Counted from the first letter of the stretch, positions 26,436 to 35,639 are shown. The stretch is DNA of 64,000 bases from Methylocystis sp. (GCA_020252485.1 JADCCX010000002.1:62001-126000), one strand, 5' to 3'. Notes: a model not told the origin generated them from the letters alone. Translations and numbers: made by a program.

Positions 26436-27731
26436 ATGCGCGGCATCGGCATCGATTTCGGCACCACCAACAGCGTCATCGCCTTCGCCGACGATGACGG
26501 CGCGGTGCATGCGATGACCTGGCCATCGGCGGAAGGGCGGACCGCGACCTGCCGCACGGCGCTCGCGTTCCGCATCCAGACCATTGATGGCGTGCGTTCG
26601 ACCGCAACGCGGGCGGGGCCTGCGGCCATCGCCTGGGCGCTCGATCCCGCTGGCCATCAGCGCTTCGTGCAATCGATCAAGACGCATCTGGGCTCCCAGG
26701 CCTTCCGCGAGACGCGCATCTTCGGGCAGAGATACACGCTGGAGGACCTGGTTGCCCTGTTCCTGCGCCATCTCGTCAGCGAGGGCGCGCTGCCCGATGG
26801 TTCGGCCTTTCCGGCCGGCTCGACCATCGTTGCGGGACGCCCCGTGGTCTTTGCGGGCGATGGGCCGGACGAGGCCCTGGCCGTCCGCCGGCTGACCAGC
26901 GCCTATGGCTCGGCGGGCCTCGCCGATCCAACGCTCGCCTATGAGCCGCTCGGCGCCGCCTATTGGTACGCCAGGGGGCAATCGAAGCCGCAAACCGTTC
27001 TGGTGGCGGATTTTGGCGGCGGCACCAGCGACTTCTCCGTCATGAGGTTTGAGCATGAGGGCGGCCGGCTCGCGGCCCATGCGCTTGCCCATGACGGCGT
27101 CGGAGTCGCCGGCGACACCTTCGATTTCCGCATCATCGACAATGCCATCGCGCCGAAGCTCGGCAAGGACAGCCGCTACCGCTCCTTCGGCAAGCGCCTG
27201 CCGGTGCCCCAGCATTTCTTCGCCGCCTTCTCGCGCTGGCATCAGCTGTCCTGGCTGAAAGATCCGAAGATCCTCGCCGACCTCGACGCCATTACGGATG
27301 AATCCGAAGAGCCCGCGAAGCTCGCGGCGCTGCGCACCCTGATCGACCACGATCTGGGGCTCGATCTCTATGCGGCGGTCACCACCGCGAAGATGGCGCT
27401 TTCATCGGCGGATTCCGCCGATCTCGTCTTCGATCGTTCTGGCGTTCGGCTGGCGGCCCGCATCACCCGCGCCGATTTCGAGGGGTGGATTTGCGCCGAC
27501 ATCGCCCGGATCAGGGCGGCAATGGAGCGGGCCCTGCTGGCCGCCGGCACCCCTGACGAGGCCATCGACGCGGTCTTTCTGACAGGCGGCACCTCCTATG
27601 TCCCTGCCGTGAAGCGCCTCTTCATTGACCGCTTTGGCGCCGGGCGCGTCCATGTCGGCAACGCGTTCCAGTCCGTGGCTTCCGGACTGGCGCTGATCGC
27701 GCGAGACCGGGCGGCCGGTCTGGTGCTATAG
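26436..27731 (+). CDS. Hsp70-family protein (YegD-like)
   Basis: The 431-residue protein begins MRGIGIDFGTTNSVIAF, the Hsp70/actin phosphate-1 loop, and has the phosphate-2 motif LVADFGGGTSDFSVM and the adenosine motif FLTGGTSYVP. It ends after the nucleotide-binding domain, with no substrate-binding domain, as in YegD. Such proteins are chaperone-like ATPases of unclear function. The ATG at 26436 is preferred because homology starts there, with AGGG upstream. Confidence 0.9.
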   Translation: MRGIGIDFGTTNSVIAFADDDGAVHAMTWPSAEGRTATCRTALAFRIQTIDGVRSTATRAGPAAIAWALDPAGHQRFVQSIKTHLGSQAFRETRIFGQRYTLEDLVALFLRHLVSEGALPDGSAFPAGSTIVAGRPVVFAGDGPDEALAVRRLTSAYGSAGLADPTLAYEPLGAAYWYARGQSKPQTVLVADFGGGTSDFSVMRFEHEGGRLAAHALAHDGVGVAGDTFDFRIIDNAIAPKLGKDSRYRSFGKRLPVPQHFFAAFSRWHQLSWLKDPKILADLDAITDESEEPAKLAALRTLIDHDLGLDLYAAVTTAKMALSSADSADLVFDRSGVRLAARITRADFEGWICADIARIRAAMERALLAAGTPDEAIDAVFLTGGTSYVPAVKRLFIDRFGAGRVHVGNAFQSVASGLALIARDRAAGLVL

Positions 27732-27826
27732 ACGGGAGGTCATTCGCCGCGCCCAAGCTTGCCTCCGCCACAATCCGGTGGCAGGCAGGCAGGCGAGCGA
27801 CGACACCAGACTGACAGGAGCCAAGC

Positions 27827-28795
27827 ATGGCCATAGACGCCGATACGATGGCGGAGCGCCGCCGTCTCACCCGCAAGCTCTCGCTGTGGCGCATCCTCGC
27901 CGTGGCGGCCGGCTGCGTGGCCGTGATCGGACTGGCGATCGGCGCGCTGGGCCGCTCCGGCATCACGGGCACCGGCGCGCATCTGGCCAGGGTCAGCATC
28001 AGCGGCGTGATCACCGGCGACCGGCAGACATTGCGGCTTCTCGAGACCGTGGGCCGGTCGAATGCCTCCGGCGTTCTGCTGGTGATCGACAGTCCCGGCG
28101 GCACGGTGCCGGGATCGGAAATGCTGCATGAAAGCATTCGCCGCTTGGCCGAACACAAGCCGGTCGTCGCGGTCGTCAACAATCTCGCCGCATCGGGCGG
28201 CTATATCGCCGCCATGGGCGCGGACCGCATCGTCGCACGGCAGACATCCATTGTCGGCTCCATCGGCGTGATCTTCCAGATGCCGAACGTGTCGCACCTC
28301 CTCGACAAGGTCGGCGTCACGATCGAGACCGTGCGCTCGACGCCGCTGAAGGCTGCGCCTTCCGGAACCGAGCCGACCTCTCCCGAAGCCCGCGCCGCCG
28401 TGACGGCGCTGGTGCTTGAAAGCTACGACTGGTTCCGCGGCATGGTGCGGACCCGCCGTAATCTGGACGATGCCCAACTCGCCGCCGTCGCCGACGGCCG
28501 CGTCTTCTCCGGGCGCCAGGCCATCGGCCTCAAGCTGATCGATGAAGTGGGCGGCGAGCGGGAGGCTATCGCCTGGCTGGAGCGGGAGAAGAACATCAGG
28601 ACAGGATTGCCAGTGCGGGATTACCGGCGGCGTTCGGGTTTCGAGGAGTTTGGCTTCAGCGCATCGATCGCCGGCGTGGCGCGCCATCTGGGCCTCGCCA
28701 GCATGGCCGACACCCTCGAACGGCTCGGCGGCCAGGCCGAAGCGCTTTCGCTTGACGGGCTGTTGGCAGTCTGGCAGCCTGCGCAGGAAAATTGA
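27827..28795 (+). CDS. sppA: Signal peptide peptidase SppA, S49 family
   Basis: The 322-residue protein has one N-terminal transmembrane segment ([19 protein letters not shown]). The S49 catalytic serine lies in [18 protein letters not shown] and the lysine in [19 protein letters not shown]. It cleaves leftover signal peptides in the inner membrane. In length it is the short single-domain form common in alphaproteobacteria. The neighbourhood rpsA, sppA, ihfB is a conserved block. Confidence 0.93.
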   Translation: MAIDADTMAERRRLTRKLSLWRILAVAAGCVAVIGLAIGALGRSGITGTGAHLARVSISGVITGDRQTLRLLETVGRSNASGVLLVIDSPGGTVPGSEMLHESIRRLAEHKPVVAVVNNLAASGGYIAAMGADRIVARQTSIVGSIGVIFQMPNVSHLLDKVGVTIETVRSTPLKAAPSGTEPTSPEARAAVTALVLESYDWFRGMVRTRRNLDDAQLAAVADGRVFSGRQAIGLKLIDEVGGEREAIAWLEREKNIRTGLPVRDYRRRSGFEEFGFSASIAGVARHLGLASMADTLERLGGQAEALSLDGLLAVWQPAQEN

Positions 28796-28829
28796 ACAGA
28801 TTCAATACCCTACGGATCGGCCTGCCGTC

Positions 28830-29126
28830 ATGATCAAATCTGAACTCGTCCTCAAGATCGCCGAGCGCAATCCGCATCTCTATCACCGCGATGTCGAGAC
28901 CATCGTCAACACGGTGCTGAATACGATCACCGACGCGCTCAGGAAAGGCGATCGGGTGGAGTTGCGCGGTTTCGGAGCCTTTTCCGCCAAACAGCGGCGG
29001 GCCCGGACGGGGCGCAATCCCCGCACCGGCGAACAGGTCTCCGTCGACCAGAAAATTGCGCCCGCCTTCAAGACGGGCAAGGAACTGCGGCTGCGCCTGA
29101 ACGGCAAGGCCGCCAGGAAGGCGTGA
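28830..29126 (+). CDS. ihfB: Integration host factor subunit beta
   Basis: A 98-residue HU/IHF-type DNA-bending protein. It begins [20 protein letters not shown] and carries the family signature [20 protein letters not shown] with the intercalating proline region. The ATG at 28830 gives the exact family length. The terminal bases of the gene are the first of four degenerate tandem units that continue past the stop. Confidence 0.95.
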   Translation: MIKSELVLKIAERNPHLYHRDVETIVNTVLNTITDALRKGDRVELRGFGAFSAKQRRARTGRNPRTGEQVSVDQKIAPAFKTGKELRLRLNGKAARKA

Positions 29127-29180
29127 GCGGCGAGGAAGCCTAAAGAACAGGAAGCCTGAGGGACAGGAATGCCTAACGGG
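29115..29180 (+). repeat. Degenerate 16-18 bp tandem repeat at the ihfB 3' end
   Basis: Four units begin with AGGAAGGCG, AGGAAGCCT, AGGAAGCCT and AGGAATGCC, at 29115, 29133, 29149 and 29165. The first holds the ihfB stop codon, and each later one also carries a TGA or TAA. This looks like slippage duplication of the gene end, covering most of the space before the lapA-like gene. Confidence 0.65.
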
Positions 29181-29191
29181 ATAAGGCGCCG

Positions 29192-29530
29192 ATGCTGCGA
29201 TATCTGAAATTGCTGGTGCTTCTGCCGGTCGCCGTCATTGTCATCGGCCTTGCGGTGGCAAACCGCGCGCCGGTGGAGATGGTGTTCTGGCCGGATTTCC
29301 TCGGCACGGAGGTTTCTCTCACCGTGCCGCTCTTCGTGGCGCTGATGCTGGCCCTGATCGCCGGCGTCCTCATCGGCGGGGTCGCGACATGGCTGACGCA
29401 GAGCAGCCATCGGCGCGCCGAGCGCCAGTATCGCCGCGAAGCCGAACGCCTCAAGGGCGAGGCGGACCGGCTGAAGGCGATGCAGCCGGCGCCATCGGAG
29501 CTGACCCTTCCGGCCCTGAAGAGCCGCTGA
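29192..29530 (+). CDS. LapA/DUF1049 membrane protein
   Basis: A 112-residue protein with two transmembrane segments (LLPVAVIVIGLAVANR and VPLFVALMLALIAGVLIGG) and a charged cytoplasmic coiled-coil tail (RRAERQYRREAERLKGEAD). This is the LapA (formerly DUF1049) layout, linked in E. coli to lipopolysaccharide assembly. The stop overlaps the next start codon by one base. Confidence 0.85.
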   Translation: MLRYLKLLVLLPVAVIVIGLAVANRAPVEMVFWPDFLGTEVSLTVPLFVALMLALIAGVLIGGVATWLTQSSHRRAERQYRREAERLKGEADRLKAMQPAPSELTLPALKSR

Positions 29531-30480
29531 TGCGCGTCATCACAGCCGCCGAGATCGATGCGGCGCTGACCTTTCCCGACCTGATCGAAGCGCTGCGCAC
29601 CGCTTTCGCAGGCGATATCGTGGTCCCCGTCCGCCATCACCATGCCATCGAACGGCCGGGCAAGGCCACGGCGACGCATCTGCTGATGCCGGCCTGGACC
29701 AACAGCGAGGGCGGCAATTTTCTCGGCACCAAGGTCGTCAATGTCTTCCCGGACAATGGCAAGCGCGGGCTGCCAAGCATCTTCGGCGCCTATCTGCTGA
29801 TGTCCGGCGAAACCGGCCAGACGCTGGCGGTGATGGACGGAACCCGGCTGACCGCCTGGCGAACCGCTGCCGCTTCGGCGCTCGCAGCCTCCTATCTCGC
29901 CGCGCCGGATGCCAGCCGCATGGTGATGGCGGGCGCCGGGGCGCTGGCCCCCTTCCTGATCCGCGCCCATGCCGCCGTCCGCCCGATCCGGCAGGTGAAG
30001 GTGTGGAACCACAGGCGGGAGCGCGCCGGTGCATTGGCGGCGGAACTGACGCTGCCCGGCATCTCCCTTGCCGTGACTGAGGATCTCGAAGCCGCCGTCA
30101 GGGACGCCGACATCATCTCCTGCGCGACACTTTCCGCAAAGCCGCTGGTCAAGGGCGCCTGGCTGAAGCCCGGCAGCCACCTCGATCTCGTGGGAGCCTT
30201 CAACCCCGCCATGCGCGAGAGCGACGACGATTGCGTGGCCCGCGCCCGCCTCTTCGTCGATACAAGGGGCGGCGCCCTCAAGGAGGGCGGCGACATCGTG
30301 CAGCCGATGGCCGACGGGCTCATCGACAGGAGCGATATCGAGGCCGACCTCTTTGATCTGTGCCGTGGGACAGTGAAGTTTACCCGGCAGAGCGGCGACA
30401 TCACCTTGTTCAAGTCGGTCGGCACCGCAATCGAGGATCTGGCCGCCGCGATGCTGGTCTGGCGGCTCATCAACCGCTAG
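29530..30480 (+). CDS. Ornithine cyclodeaminase / mu-crystallin family protein
   Basis: The 316-residue protein has the family pattern: MRVITAAEIDAALTFPDLIE at the N-terminus, GTKVVNVFPDN, the substrate Lys/Arg region DGTRLTAWRTAAASALAA, and a Rossmann motif MAGAGALAPFLIRAH. Members deaminate ornithine or reduce cyclic imines such as 1-pyrroline-2-carboxylate. The substrate is not predictable here. It starts on the last base of the lapA-like stop (TGATG), so the two are translationally coupled. In related genomes the trp genes often follow lapA; here they do not. Confidence 0.88.
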   Translation: MRVITAAEIDAALTFPDLIEALRTAFAGDIVVPVRHHHAIERPGKATATHLLMPAWTNSEGGNFLGTKVVNVFPDNGKRGLPSIFGAYLLMSGETGQTLAVMDGTRLTAWRTAAASALAASYLAAPDASRMVMAGAGALAPFLIRAHAAVRPIRQVKVWNHRRERAGALAAELTLPGISLAVTEDLEAAVRDADIISCATLSAKPLVKGAWLKPGSHLDLVGAFNPAMRESDDDCVARARLFVDTRGGALKEGGDIVQPMADGLIDRSDIEADLFDLCRGTVKFTRQSGDITLFKSVGTAIEDLAAAMLVWRLINR

Positions 30481-30508
30481 AGGACAGGTGAAAAAGCCTT
30501 CACTGCAT

Positions 30509-30615
30509 CGTCGTTGCGAGCGTGAGCGAAGCAATCCAGTACAACGCTGCAAATGCTCCGCCTCTGGCCAGTCTTGGTCTGGATTGCTTCGTCGCTGTCG
30601 CTCCTCGCAAAGACG
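30509..30615. repeat. Palindromic interspersed repeat of the TTGCGAGCG...GAAGCAATCCAG type
   Basis: About 30-base ends are near-inverted copies: CGTCGTTGCGAG ... AAGCAATCCAG on the left and CTGGATTGCTTCG ... CTCCTCGCAAAGACG on the right, with about 40 bases between. This family is widespread in Hyphomicrobiales genomes. It lies just upstream of the Zur-like gene, so it could contribute leader RNA structure there. Confidence 0.85.
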
Positions 30616-30665
30616 GTTTAAGCATCTTTCAGGCTTCTGCTAGAATGATTTCAGGGAGACGGGCG

Positions 30666-31160
30666 TTGGGCGATCACCACCATCACGGACACGATCATGA
30701 CCATCACCACCACGATCCGGTGGCGGAGGCGGAGGCGCATTGCCTGCGCAAGGGCCTGAAGCTCACCGATATGCGCCGGCAGGTCTTCGAGGTGCTGGCG
30801 AAAAGCCCGCAGGCGCTCGGCGCCTATGATTTGATCGACACGCTGGCGACGGCCGGCCACAAGAGGCTGGCGCCGATCTCGATCTACCGCGCGCTGGATT
30901 TTCTGCTTGAGGCGGGCCTCGCCCACAAGATCGAAAGCCGGAACGCCTATGTCGCCTGCCCGCATCTGCATGATGCAGATGAGGTGGTGGTCTTCATGAT
31001 CTGTGACGGCTGCGGCCGCGTGCAGGAATCGGCGTCCGACGTTGTGGCGAAAGCCATCGCAGGGGTCGCACGGAACCAGCATTTCAGGCCGCGCGGACAG
31101 GTGATCGAAATGCATGGTCGCTGCGCCGCCTGCGGCGATGGGCCGGTGATGACCGCCTGA
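30666..31160 (+). CDS. Fur-family transcriptional regulator, probably Zur
   Basis: A 164-residue protein with a winged-helix domain (LKLTDMRRQVFEVLAKS, ISIYRALDFLLEAGLAHKI) and a metal-binding C-terminal domain with CDGCG and CAACG. An unusual N-terminal tail of about 17 residues is nearly all His and Asp (GDHHHHGHDHDHHHHD) and could buffer zinc. A TTG at 30666 is chosen because AGGGAG lies seven bases upstream; an ATG at 30645 has no clear site. Zinc specificity is inferred from the family branch and the His tail. No zinc transporter gene is adjacent. Confidence 0.85.
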   Translation: MGDHHHHGHDHDHHHHDPVAEAEAHCLRKGLKLTDMRRQVFEVLAKSPQALGAYDLIDTLATAGHKRLAPISIYRALDFLLEAGLAHKIESRNAYVACPHLHDADEVVVFMICDGCGRVQESASDVVAKAIAGVARNQHFRPRGQVIEMHGRCAACGDGPVMTA

Positions 31161-31165
31161 GGCCA

Positions 31166-31747
31166 TCAGGCCCTATAGATCCACTGCTCCGGCACGCGGA
31201 CCTCCAGCGCCTCCCCTTCGGCGATGACGCCGGGCTTTTCGACCCAGCCGACCAGGCCGCGGAGATCTTTGGCCGCCTTGACGAAAGCGAGGTCCAATCC
31301 CTCACGATCAGGATAATGCGAAGCCACCGCACGTCCCGAGAAGCGGCAGGGCACGTTCAGCCCATCGATGCGGATGGTCACGCCGCCGGCGAAGAAGAGG
31401 CAGCTGCGGGCCGGCAGCAGGGTGAAATCCGCGATGCCCTCGATCAGCAGGTTCCCGCCGATCCATTCCGGGCGGATTTCCGCGACATCCATGCCGCTGG
31501 CGATCCGGGCGAGATCGGCGGGCGAGAGCAGGCTCACCTGCCGCTCGTTGCGGATTTCCGTGCCGCGCGGATACCAGGGCTCACGCCCTCCGGTGCGCCG
31601 CGTGAAGCCGCCGTGCCGGTCGCCGCCGATGCCGCCGAAGCCGAGCGTCAGCGCCGGCACCGCCGTCGTCTCGAAACTGTCGGGATGGACTGTCTGGAAG
31701 AGGCCGGTGACACGGGCTGCCAGTTTGATCGGGGCGATGCGTTGCAT
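31166..31747 (-). CDS. MOSC-domain protein
   Basis: A 193-residue single-domain MOSC protein with GGIGGDRHGGFTRRTGGREPW near the N-terminus. VSLLSPADLARIA, GGNLLIEGI and IRIDGLNVPCRFSGRAV carry the conserved residues of the YiiM-like group, including a Cys. The group is associated with molybdenum-cofactor sulfuration chemistry or detoxification of N-hydroxylated compounds. It converges with the Zur gene, with only 5 bp between the stops. Confidence 0.85.
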   Translation of the reverse strand: MQRIAPIKLAARVTGLFQTVHPDSFETTAVPALTLGFGGIGGDRHGGFTRRTGGREPWYPRGTEIRNERQVSLLSPADLARIASGMDVAEIRPEWIGGNLLIEGIADFTLLPARSCLFFAGGVTIRIDGLNVPCRFSGRAVASHYPDREGLDLAFVKAAKDLRGLVGWVEKPGVIAEGEALEVRVPEQWIYRA

Positions 31748-31818
31748 GATGCGAGTCTAACGCATGCCGCTACATGATGGAAAGGCTCCTTTATCGCCCC
31801 AGGCGGATCGGCAGGACG

Positions 31819-33303
31819 TCACACGCCTCCACCCGTCGAGAAGCCATCGCCTCCCCCTCCGCCGCCGCCCCAGTCGCCGCCCGAGATGCCGCCGCCGGAG
31901 GAGCCGCCATCCAGCCAGGGAGGGACCCACTGGCCGCCGGATGAGGGCGGCGAAGGCGAATTATCGGGCGCCTGCCAGGGTCCGGGGCCGGATGAGCCCC
32001 CGCCCCAGGGATTGTCGCGCTGACGATAGCCGTCTCTCAGCGCATCGCGCAGGATCGTGCCCTGGATCGTGCCCTGCAGGATGCCGCCCAGAATCTGGCC
32101 GAGCATATTGTCATTGCTGAAGCCGCCGTAGGGGTTGTCGTAGCCCCGCTTGCGGAAATTGTCGCGCTCGCGTTCGATCTCGGCGCGCCGCCTGACGAGA
32201 TCGCGCGCCTGAGCCCGGATCTGGTCGATTTCCCCCTCGGCCTTGGCCAGGCGCGCGTCGATCTTCTCGATCTGGGCCACGATCTTCTCGTCGTCGCGCG
32301 TCGGCGTCTGTGCCGCCTCCCGATACAATTCCTGTAATTCGTCGCGGGAATCGGCCTCGGCCAGAATCGCCACGGCCTGTTCATAGGCGGGATCCTGGAC
32401 GGCGGCCGTGTTTTCGGCCTCGAAAGCATCGAGCGCGCTCTTGCGCGCCGACAGCTCCTTCTCCGCTGCGATGAGCGCCTGGCGTGCTTTCTCCACCTTC
32501 GCCACGAGATCGCCGCCGCCGACTTCCGACAACGCCGCCATCTCGGCCTGCGCCAGCCCCTGCCGCTCTGCCTCGATCGCGGCCTTGCGGCGTTCGGCAT
32601 GCTCGCGCAGACGCAGCGGGATCTCGTTCAGCATCGCGTAATTGGCGCGGGCATCGGGGTAGCCGACCTTCCTGGCGATCATGCGGTCGAAGAATCTGGT
32701 CAGGAAGCCGCCCTCATATTCCGCGGTGCCGAACTTCGCCTTCCAGAGATACATGAACAGCGGATCGCCCTCGTAGGGTTTGCGCTTGGTCTCGCGGTCC
32801 GCCTCGGCGAGCGTCGCTTTCTTGTCCGCCTCCCCGGCGATCTGCTCGGCGGCGGCGATCTTCTTCTGCTGCGCCTTCCAGGCGGCGGAGGCGCGGATCT
32901 TCGGCTCTGCGGCGCGGCGGATGGCTTCAAGACCGGCCAAAGCCTGTTCGAGCGTTCCGGCAAGCCGATGGCGAGCGGCTTCGGCGGCCTGCAGGGATTC
33001 GAGCAGCCCCTTGCGCGAGGCGGCCTGCTGCTTGAGCGCCTGGCTGCGGTCGTGGACGATATCCAGCGCCCGGCGCTCGGCATTGTCGAGCCGCTGGATC
33101 AGCGCCGGCTTGTCCGGCCCTTCGTCCACGAAGGAGTCAAGCCGCACGCGGGCGAGCTGACGGAAGGCGGCGGCGCGATCGGCCCTCAGGCGCGCGGCAT
33201 CCTCCTCGGCGGAGCGCAACGCAGCGTCGATCTCAAGCTCGCTGCCGCGCGCCTTGGCAATGGTTCCTTCAATGGTGGCGAGCGCGTCGCGGCCGGTGAT
33301 CAT
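31819..33303 (-). CDS. Unrecognised coiled-coil protein with Gly/Ser-rich tail
   Basis: The 494-residue protein is dominated by Ala/Glu/Arg-rich helix over residues 1-390, with many heptad-like runs (such as EERARRAE-type charged repeats), and has no signal peptide. The last 80 residues are Gly/Ser/Pro-rich and end in tryptophan-glycine repeats (GGDWGGGGGGGDG). I recognise no named family. It is the third gene of a minus-strand trio, starting 7 bp after the DUF6384-like gene ends, which implies joint function. Structural or scaffold roles are possible; nothing points to an enzyme. Confidence 0.75.
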   Translation of the reverse strand: MITGRDALATIEGTIAKARGSELEIDAALRSAEEDAARLRADRAAAFRQLARVRLDSFVDEGPDKPALIQRLDNAERRALDIVHDRSQALKQQAASRKGLLESLQAAEAARHRLAGTLEQALAGLEAIRRAAEPKIRASAAWKAQQKKIAAAEQIAGEADKKATLAEADRETKRKPYEGDPLFMYLWKAKFGTAEYEGGFLTRFFDRMIARKVGYPDARANYAMLNEIPLRLREHAERRKAAIEAERQGLAQAEMAALSEVGGGDLVAKVEKARQALIAAEKELSARKSALDAFEAENTAAVQDPAYEQAVAILAEADSRDELQELYREAAQTPTRDDEKIVAQIEKIDARLAKAEGEIDQIRAQARDLVRRRAEIERERDNFRKRGYDNPYGGFSNDNMLGQILGGILQGTIQGTILRDALRDGYRQRDNPWGGGSSGPGPWQAPDNSPSPPSSGGQWVPPWLDGGSSGGGISGGDWGGGGGGGDGFSTGGGV

Positions 33304-33310
33304 GGTTGCC

Positions 33311-34255
33311 TTACCACTTCGTGATGTATCCGCTCATGACCGGCATCGCGTAGGTGACGGACAGCTCCCCGCGCTTCTTCTCGCCGAGCCGGTTGCGCTG
33401 GACGATGCCGTCATCCCGCTTGTCGCTGGCGATGGCGTTGAACACATCCGGCGCGATGCGGACGCCGAACTTGCTGACCGTTTCCGTGCGCCCATCCTCC
33501 TCGCTCAGGATCGGCAGCGAGAGCACCCGGCCATCCGGCAACACCGCCTCCACAAGCGCATAATAGTTGCGCGCATTGGGATTGCGCTGGGGCACGCGCC
33601 AGACGGCGGTCTGCTCGCCAGGCCGCGAGATGATGCGCAGCCAGTATTCCTGCGCGAGCGTCGCCCGCAACTCTTCCAGATCGGTGATCGCCTTGCGGCC
33701 GGCGGCGGCGTCGCCGCGCCTAAGCGCCGCCTGGCCATCGGCCAGGATCTGATTGGCCTTGGCGCGGGCGGCTTCCACCTTCGCCTCAGCGAGCGCCTCC
33801 TGATGGCCCGCCGTCAGGCCACGCGGGATAATCTCCTTCAGCTCACGCTCGATGCGGGCGGCTTCCGCCTGCCTCGGCTGTTCGATGGCAAACCACCAGC
33901 CGGCGCCGGCAAGCCCCAGCGCCAGCACGGCGGCGCCCGTGACCTTGCCAATCGTGCCGCGCGCAATCCACACCTTGGCCAGCGTGACGCCGAGGCCGGG
34001 TTTCGGCGGGGTGTAGACGTAGCGGTCCTCCTTGATGGCGACGACGCCCTGCCGGATCATCTCATCCGACACCTCGATTCCCTGGCTCTTGTAGATGGCG
34101 CGCAGCCGTTCGATCAGCTCCGCCTCGCGGCGTGTCTCGTCCAGCTCCCGCTCCACCAGCATATCCTGATGGCGCAGCGTATCGACGACATCCATCGCCA
34201 TCATCAGCTCATCGAGCGTCTGCGGCTTGGCGGCGGCTGGAACGGCAGTTGTCAT
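33311..34255 (-). CDS. Single-pass membrane protein, DUF6384-like
   Basis: The 314-residue protein has a cytoplasmic N-terminal helical region of about 100 residues, one transmembrane segment (VTGAAVLALGLAGAGWWFAIE, near 105-125) and a long helical linker. A C-terminal beta-rich part (ALVEAVLPDGRVLSLPILSEED) ends in MSGYITKW. It resembles the DUF6384 family of unknown function. It is the middle gene of the trio at 31.8-35.6 kb. Confidence 0.6.
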   Translation of the reverse strand: MTTAVPAAAKPQTLDELMMAMDVVDTLRHQDMLVERELDETRREAELIERLRAIYKSQGIEVSDEMIRQGVVAIKEDRYVYTPPKPGLGVTLAKVWIARGTIGKVTGAAVLALGLAGAGWWFAIEQPRQAEAARIERELKEIIPRGLTAGHQEALAEAKVEAARAKANQILADGQAALRRGDAAAGRKAITDLEELRATLAQEYWLRIISRPGEQTAVWRVPQRNPNARNYYALVEAVLPDGRVLSLPILSEEDGRTETVSKFGVRIAPDVFNAIASDKRDDGIVQRNRLGEKKRGELSVTYAMPVMSGYITKW

Positions 34256-34268
34256 TGTTCTTCACTCC

Positions 34269-34321
34269 TCCTTCTCCCCTTGCGGGAGAAGGTGGTCGGC
34301 GGATGCCGACCGGATGAGGGG
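34269..34321. repeat. Palindromic repeat element
   Basis: CTTCTCCCCTTGCGGGAGAAGG hairpin followed by GTCGGCGGATGCCGAC and CGGATGAGGGG. It belongs to the same family as the elements inside glyS. It lies between the first and second genes of the coiled-coil trio. Confidence 0.8.
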
Positions 34322-34385
34322 TAGTGCAAGGTGAATCTTGCGGCGCCGGCGTTTGGTCGGAGGTCACAAGGCACGCTTGGCGATA

Positions 34386-34440
34386 CCCCTCATCCGACCT
34401 TCGCTGACGCGAAGCCCACCTTCCCCCGCAAGGGGGGAAG
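34386..34440. repeat. Palindromic repeat element, opposite orientation
   Basis: CCCCTCATCCGACCTTCG ... CCTTCCCCCGCAAGGGGGGAAG is an inverted relative of the element at 34269-34321. Together the two form a large inverted pair in this 193-base gap, which could fold in RNA and separate expression of the first gene from the next two. Confidence 0.8.
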
Positions 34441-34448
34441 GAAAACGC

Positions 34449-35639
34449 TCAAACGCCCAGCGCCTTGCCCTCAGCGACCAACTTGGCGATGCGCTTCTTG
34501 CCATCCTCGACCGCATCGCGGATTTCGGTGGCGTTCTTCGTGGAGAGCGTGCGCATCTCGTCGACGATGGTGAGCGAGCGCTCCTGGAAGCCCACGACCG
34601 AATCCACGAGCTTCTTGACCGCATCGGCGCGCACGGTGGGGCCGTAGCCCGCCTTGACCGCCGCTTCCTGCACCTGGTCGCCGATGGTGCCCAGCGTTTC
34701 GAGGCTCTTCGAGACGCCTTCCTTCATCACTTCCAGCGTCTGCGTCGCCTCATGCAGGCCGAACATGCCGGTGAAGGAAGCCTTGAGCGCGGTCAGCACG
34801 CTGTCGTTGGTGGAGAAGAAGGAGATCGCCTGCGCATAGACCCGCTCCTTGGCGTTGGTCGTCTGCATCAGGCGCGCCATCACCACCTCGGAGGTGTTGT
34901 AGGAGATCGTCAGGTTATCCGAGAGGTCCTTGGCGATCTGGTAGCGCTTGTCCATATCCTGCGTCATGCGCAGGCGCTCGTCGCGCAGCATCTCCAGGCG
35001 GGCGCGATCGGCGGGTTCGGCGCCGGCGAAGCCGGAGACCGCCTTGGAGGCCTCGTCAAGCGCCTTCTTCTCGGCGTCGAGCTTCTGTTCGGCGGTCTTC
35101 AGCACCTCGAGCGCCATGACTTCCGATTGCTTCAGAGCGCCGCGGAAATCGCGGTAGGCATCGAGGATGATCCCCTCGCGCTTGATCTGATCCTTCGTCG
35201 ACGAAGTGACTTCCAGATATTTCGTGCGGATGGCCTCGAACCGGTCGGCGATATCGCCGCGCGAAATCTTCATCCAGACATTGGTGACGCGCTCCAGCAG
35301 GTCAATCTTGCCGTCCGAAATCTGGTCGACCATCTTCTTCGCATCGTCGCGGATCGAATTGAAGCTCTGCGCGATATCCTGATAGCGCGTGCCGATATCC
35401 ATCGCCGCCGTCTGCTCGCGCACGACATCGTTGAACACCGAGGTTTGGCCGAGCGTGCGGGCGATGACAGCAATCTTGTCCGGCTCGAGATCGGAAATCT
35501 TCTCCAGCAGCGTGTTGATCGGCGCATCCTCGACCTTGGCGGGCTGCAGGCCCAGATCGCGAAGCGCGCCTGCGGCCTTGTCCAGATATTGCATCGGCGT
35601 CTGAAGTTTGACCGGCGCGGCGGTCACGGGCGTCGACAT
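34449..35639 (-). CDS. Unrecognised cytoplasmic coiled-coil protein
   Basis: A 396-residue, almost entirely helical protein with no signal or membrane segment, rich in heptads (for example EVLKTAEQKLDAEKKALDEA, residues about 185-205). I do not recognise its family. It resembles PspA or TelA-like helical proteins only in general character. The start at 35639 is firm, with AGGAGG six bases upstream. It is the first gene of the trio, separated from the DUF6384-like gene by a pair of palindromic elements. Confidence 0.75.
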   Translation of the reverse strand: MSTPVTAAPVKLQTPMQYLDKAAGALRDLGLQPAKVEDAPINTLLEKISDLEPDKIAVIARTLGQTSVFNDVVREQTAAMDIGTRYQDIAQSFNSIRDDAKKMVDQISDGKIDLLERVTNVWMKISRGDIADRFEAIRTKYLEVTSSTKDQIKREGIILDAYRDFRGALKQSEVMALEVLKTAEQKLDAEKKALDEASKAVSGFAGAEPADRARLEMLRDERLRMTQDMDKRYQIAKDLSDNLTISYNTSEVVMARLMQTTNAKERVYAQAISFFSTNDSVLTALKASFTGMFGLHEATQTLEVMKEGVSKSLETLGTIGDQVQEAAVKAGYGPTVRADAVKKLVDSVVGFQERSLTIVDEMRTLSTKNATEIRDAVEDGKKRIAKLVAEGKALGV

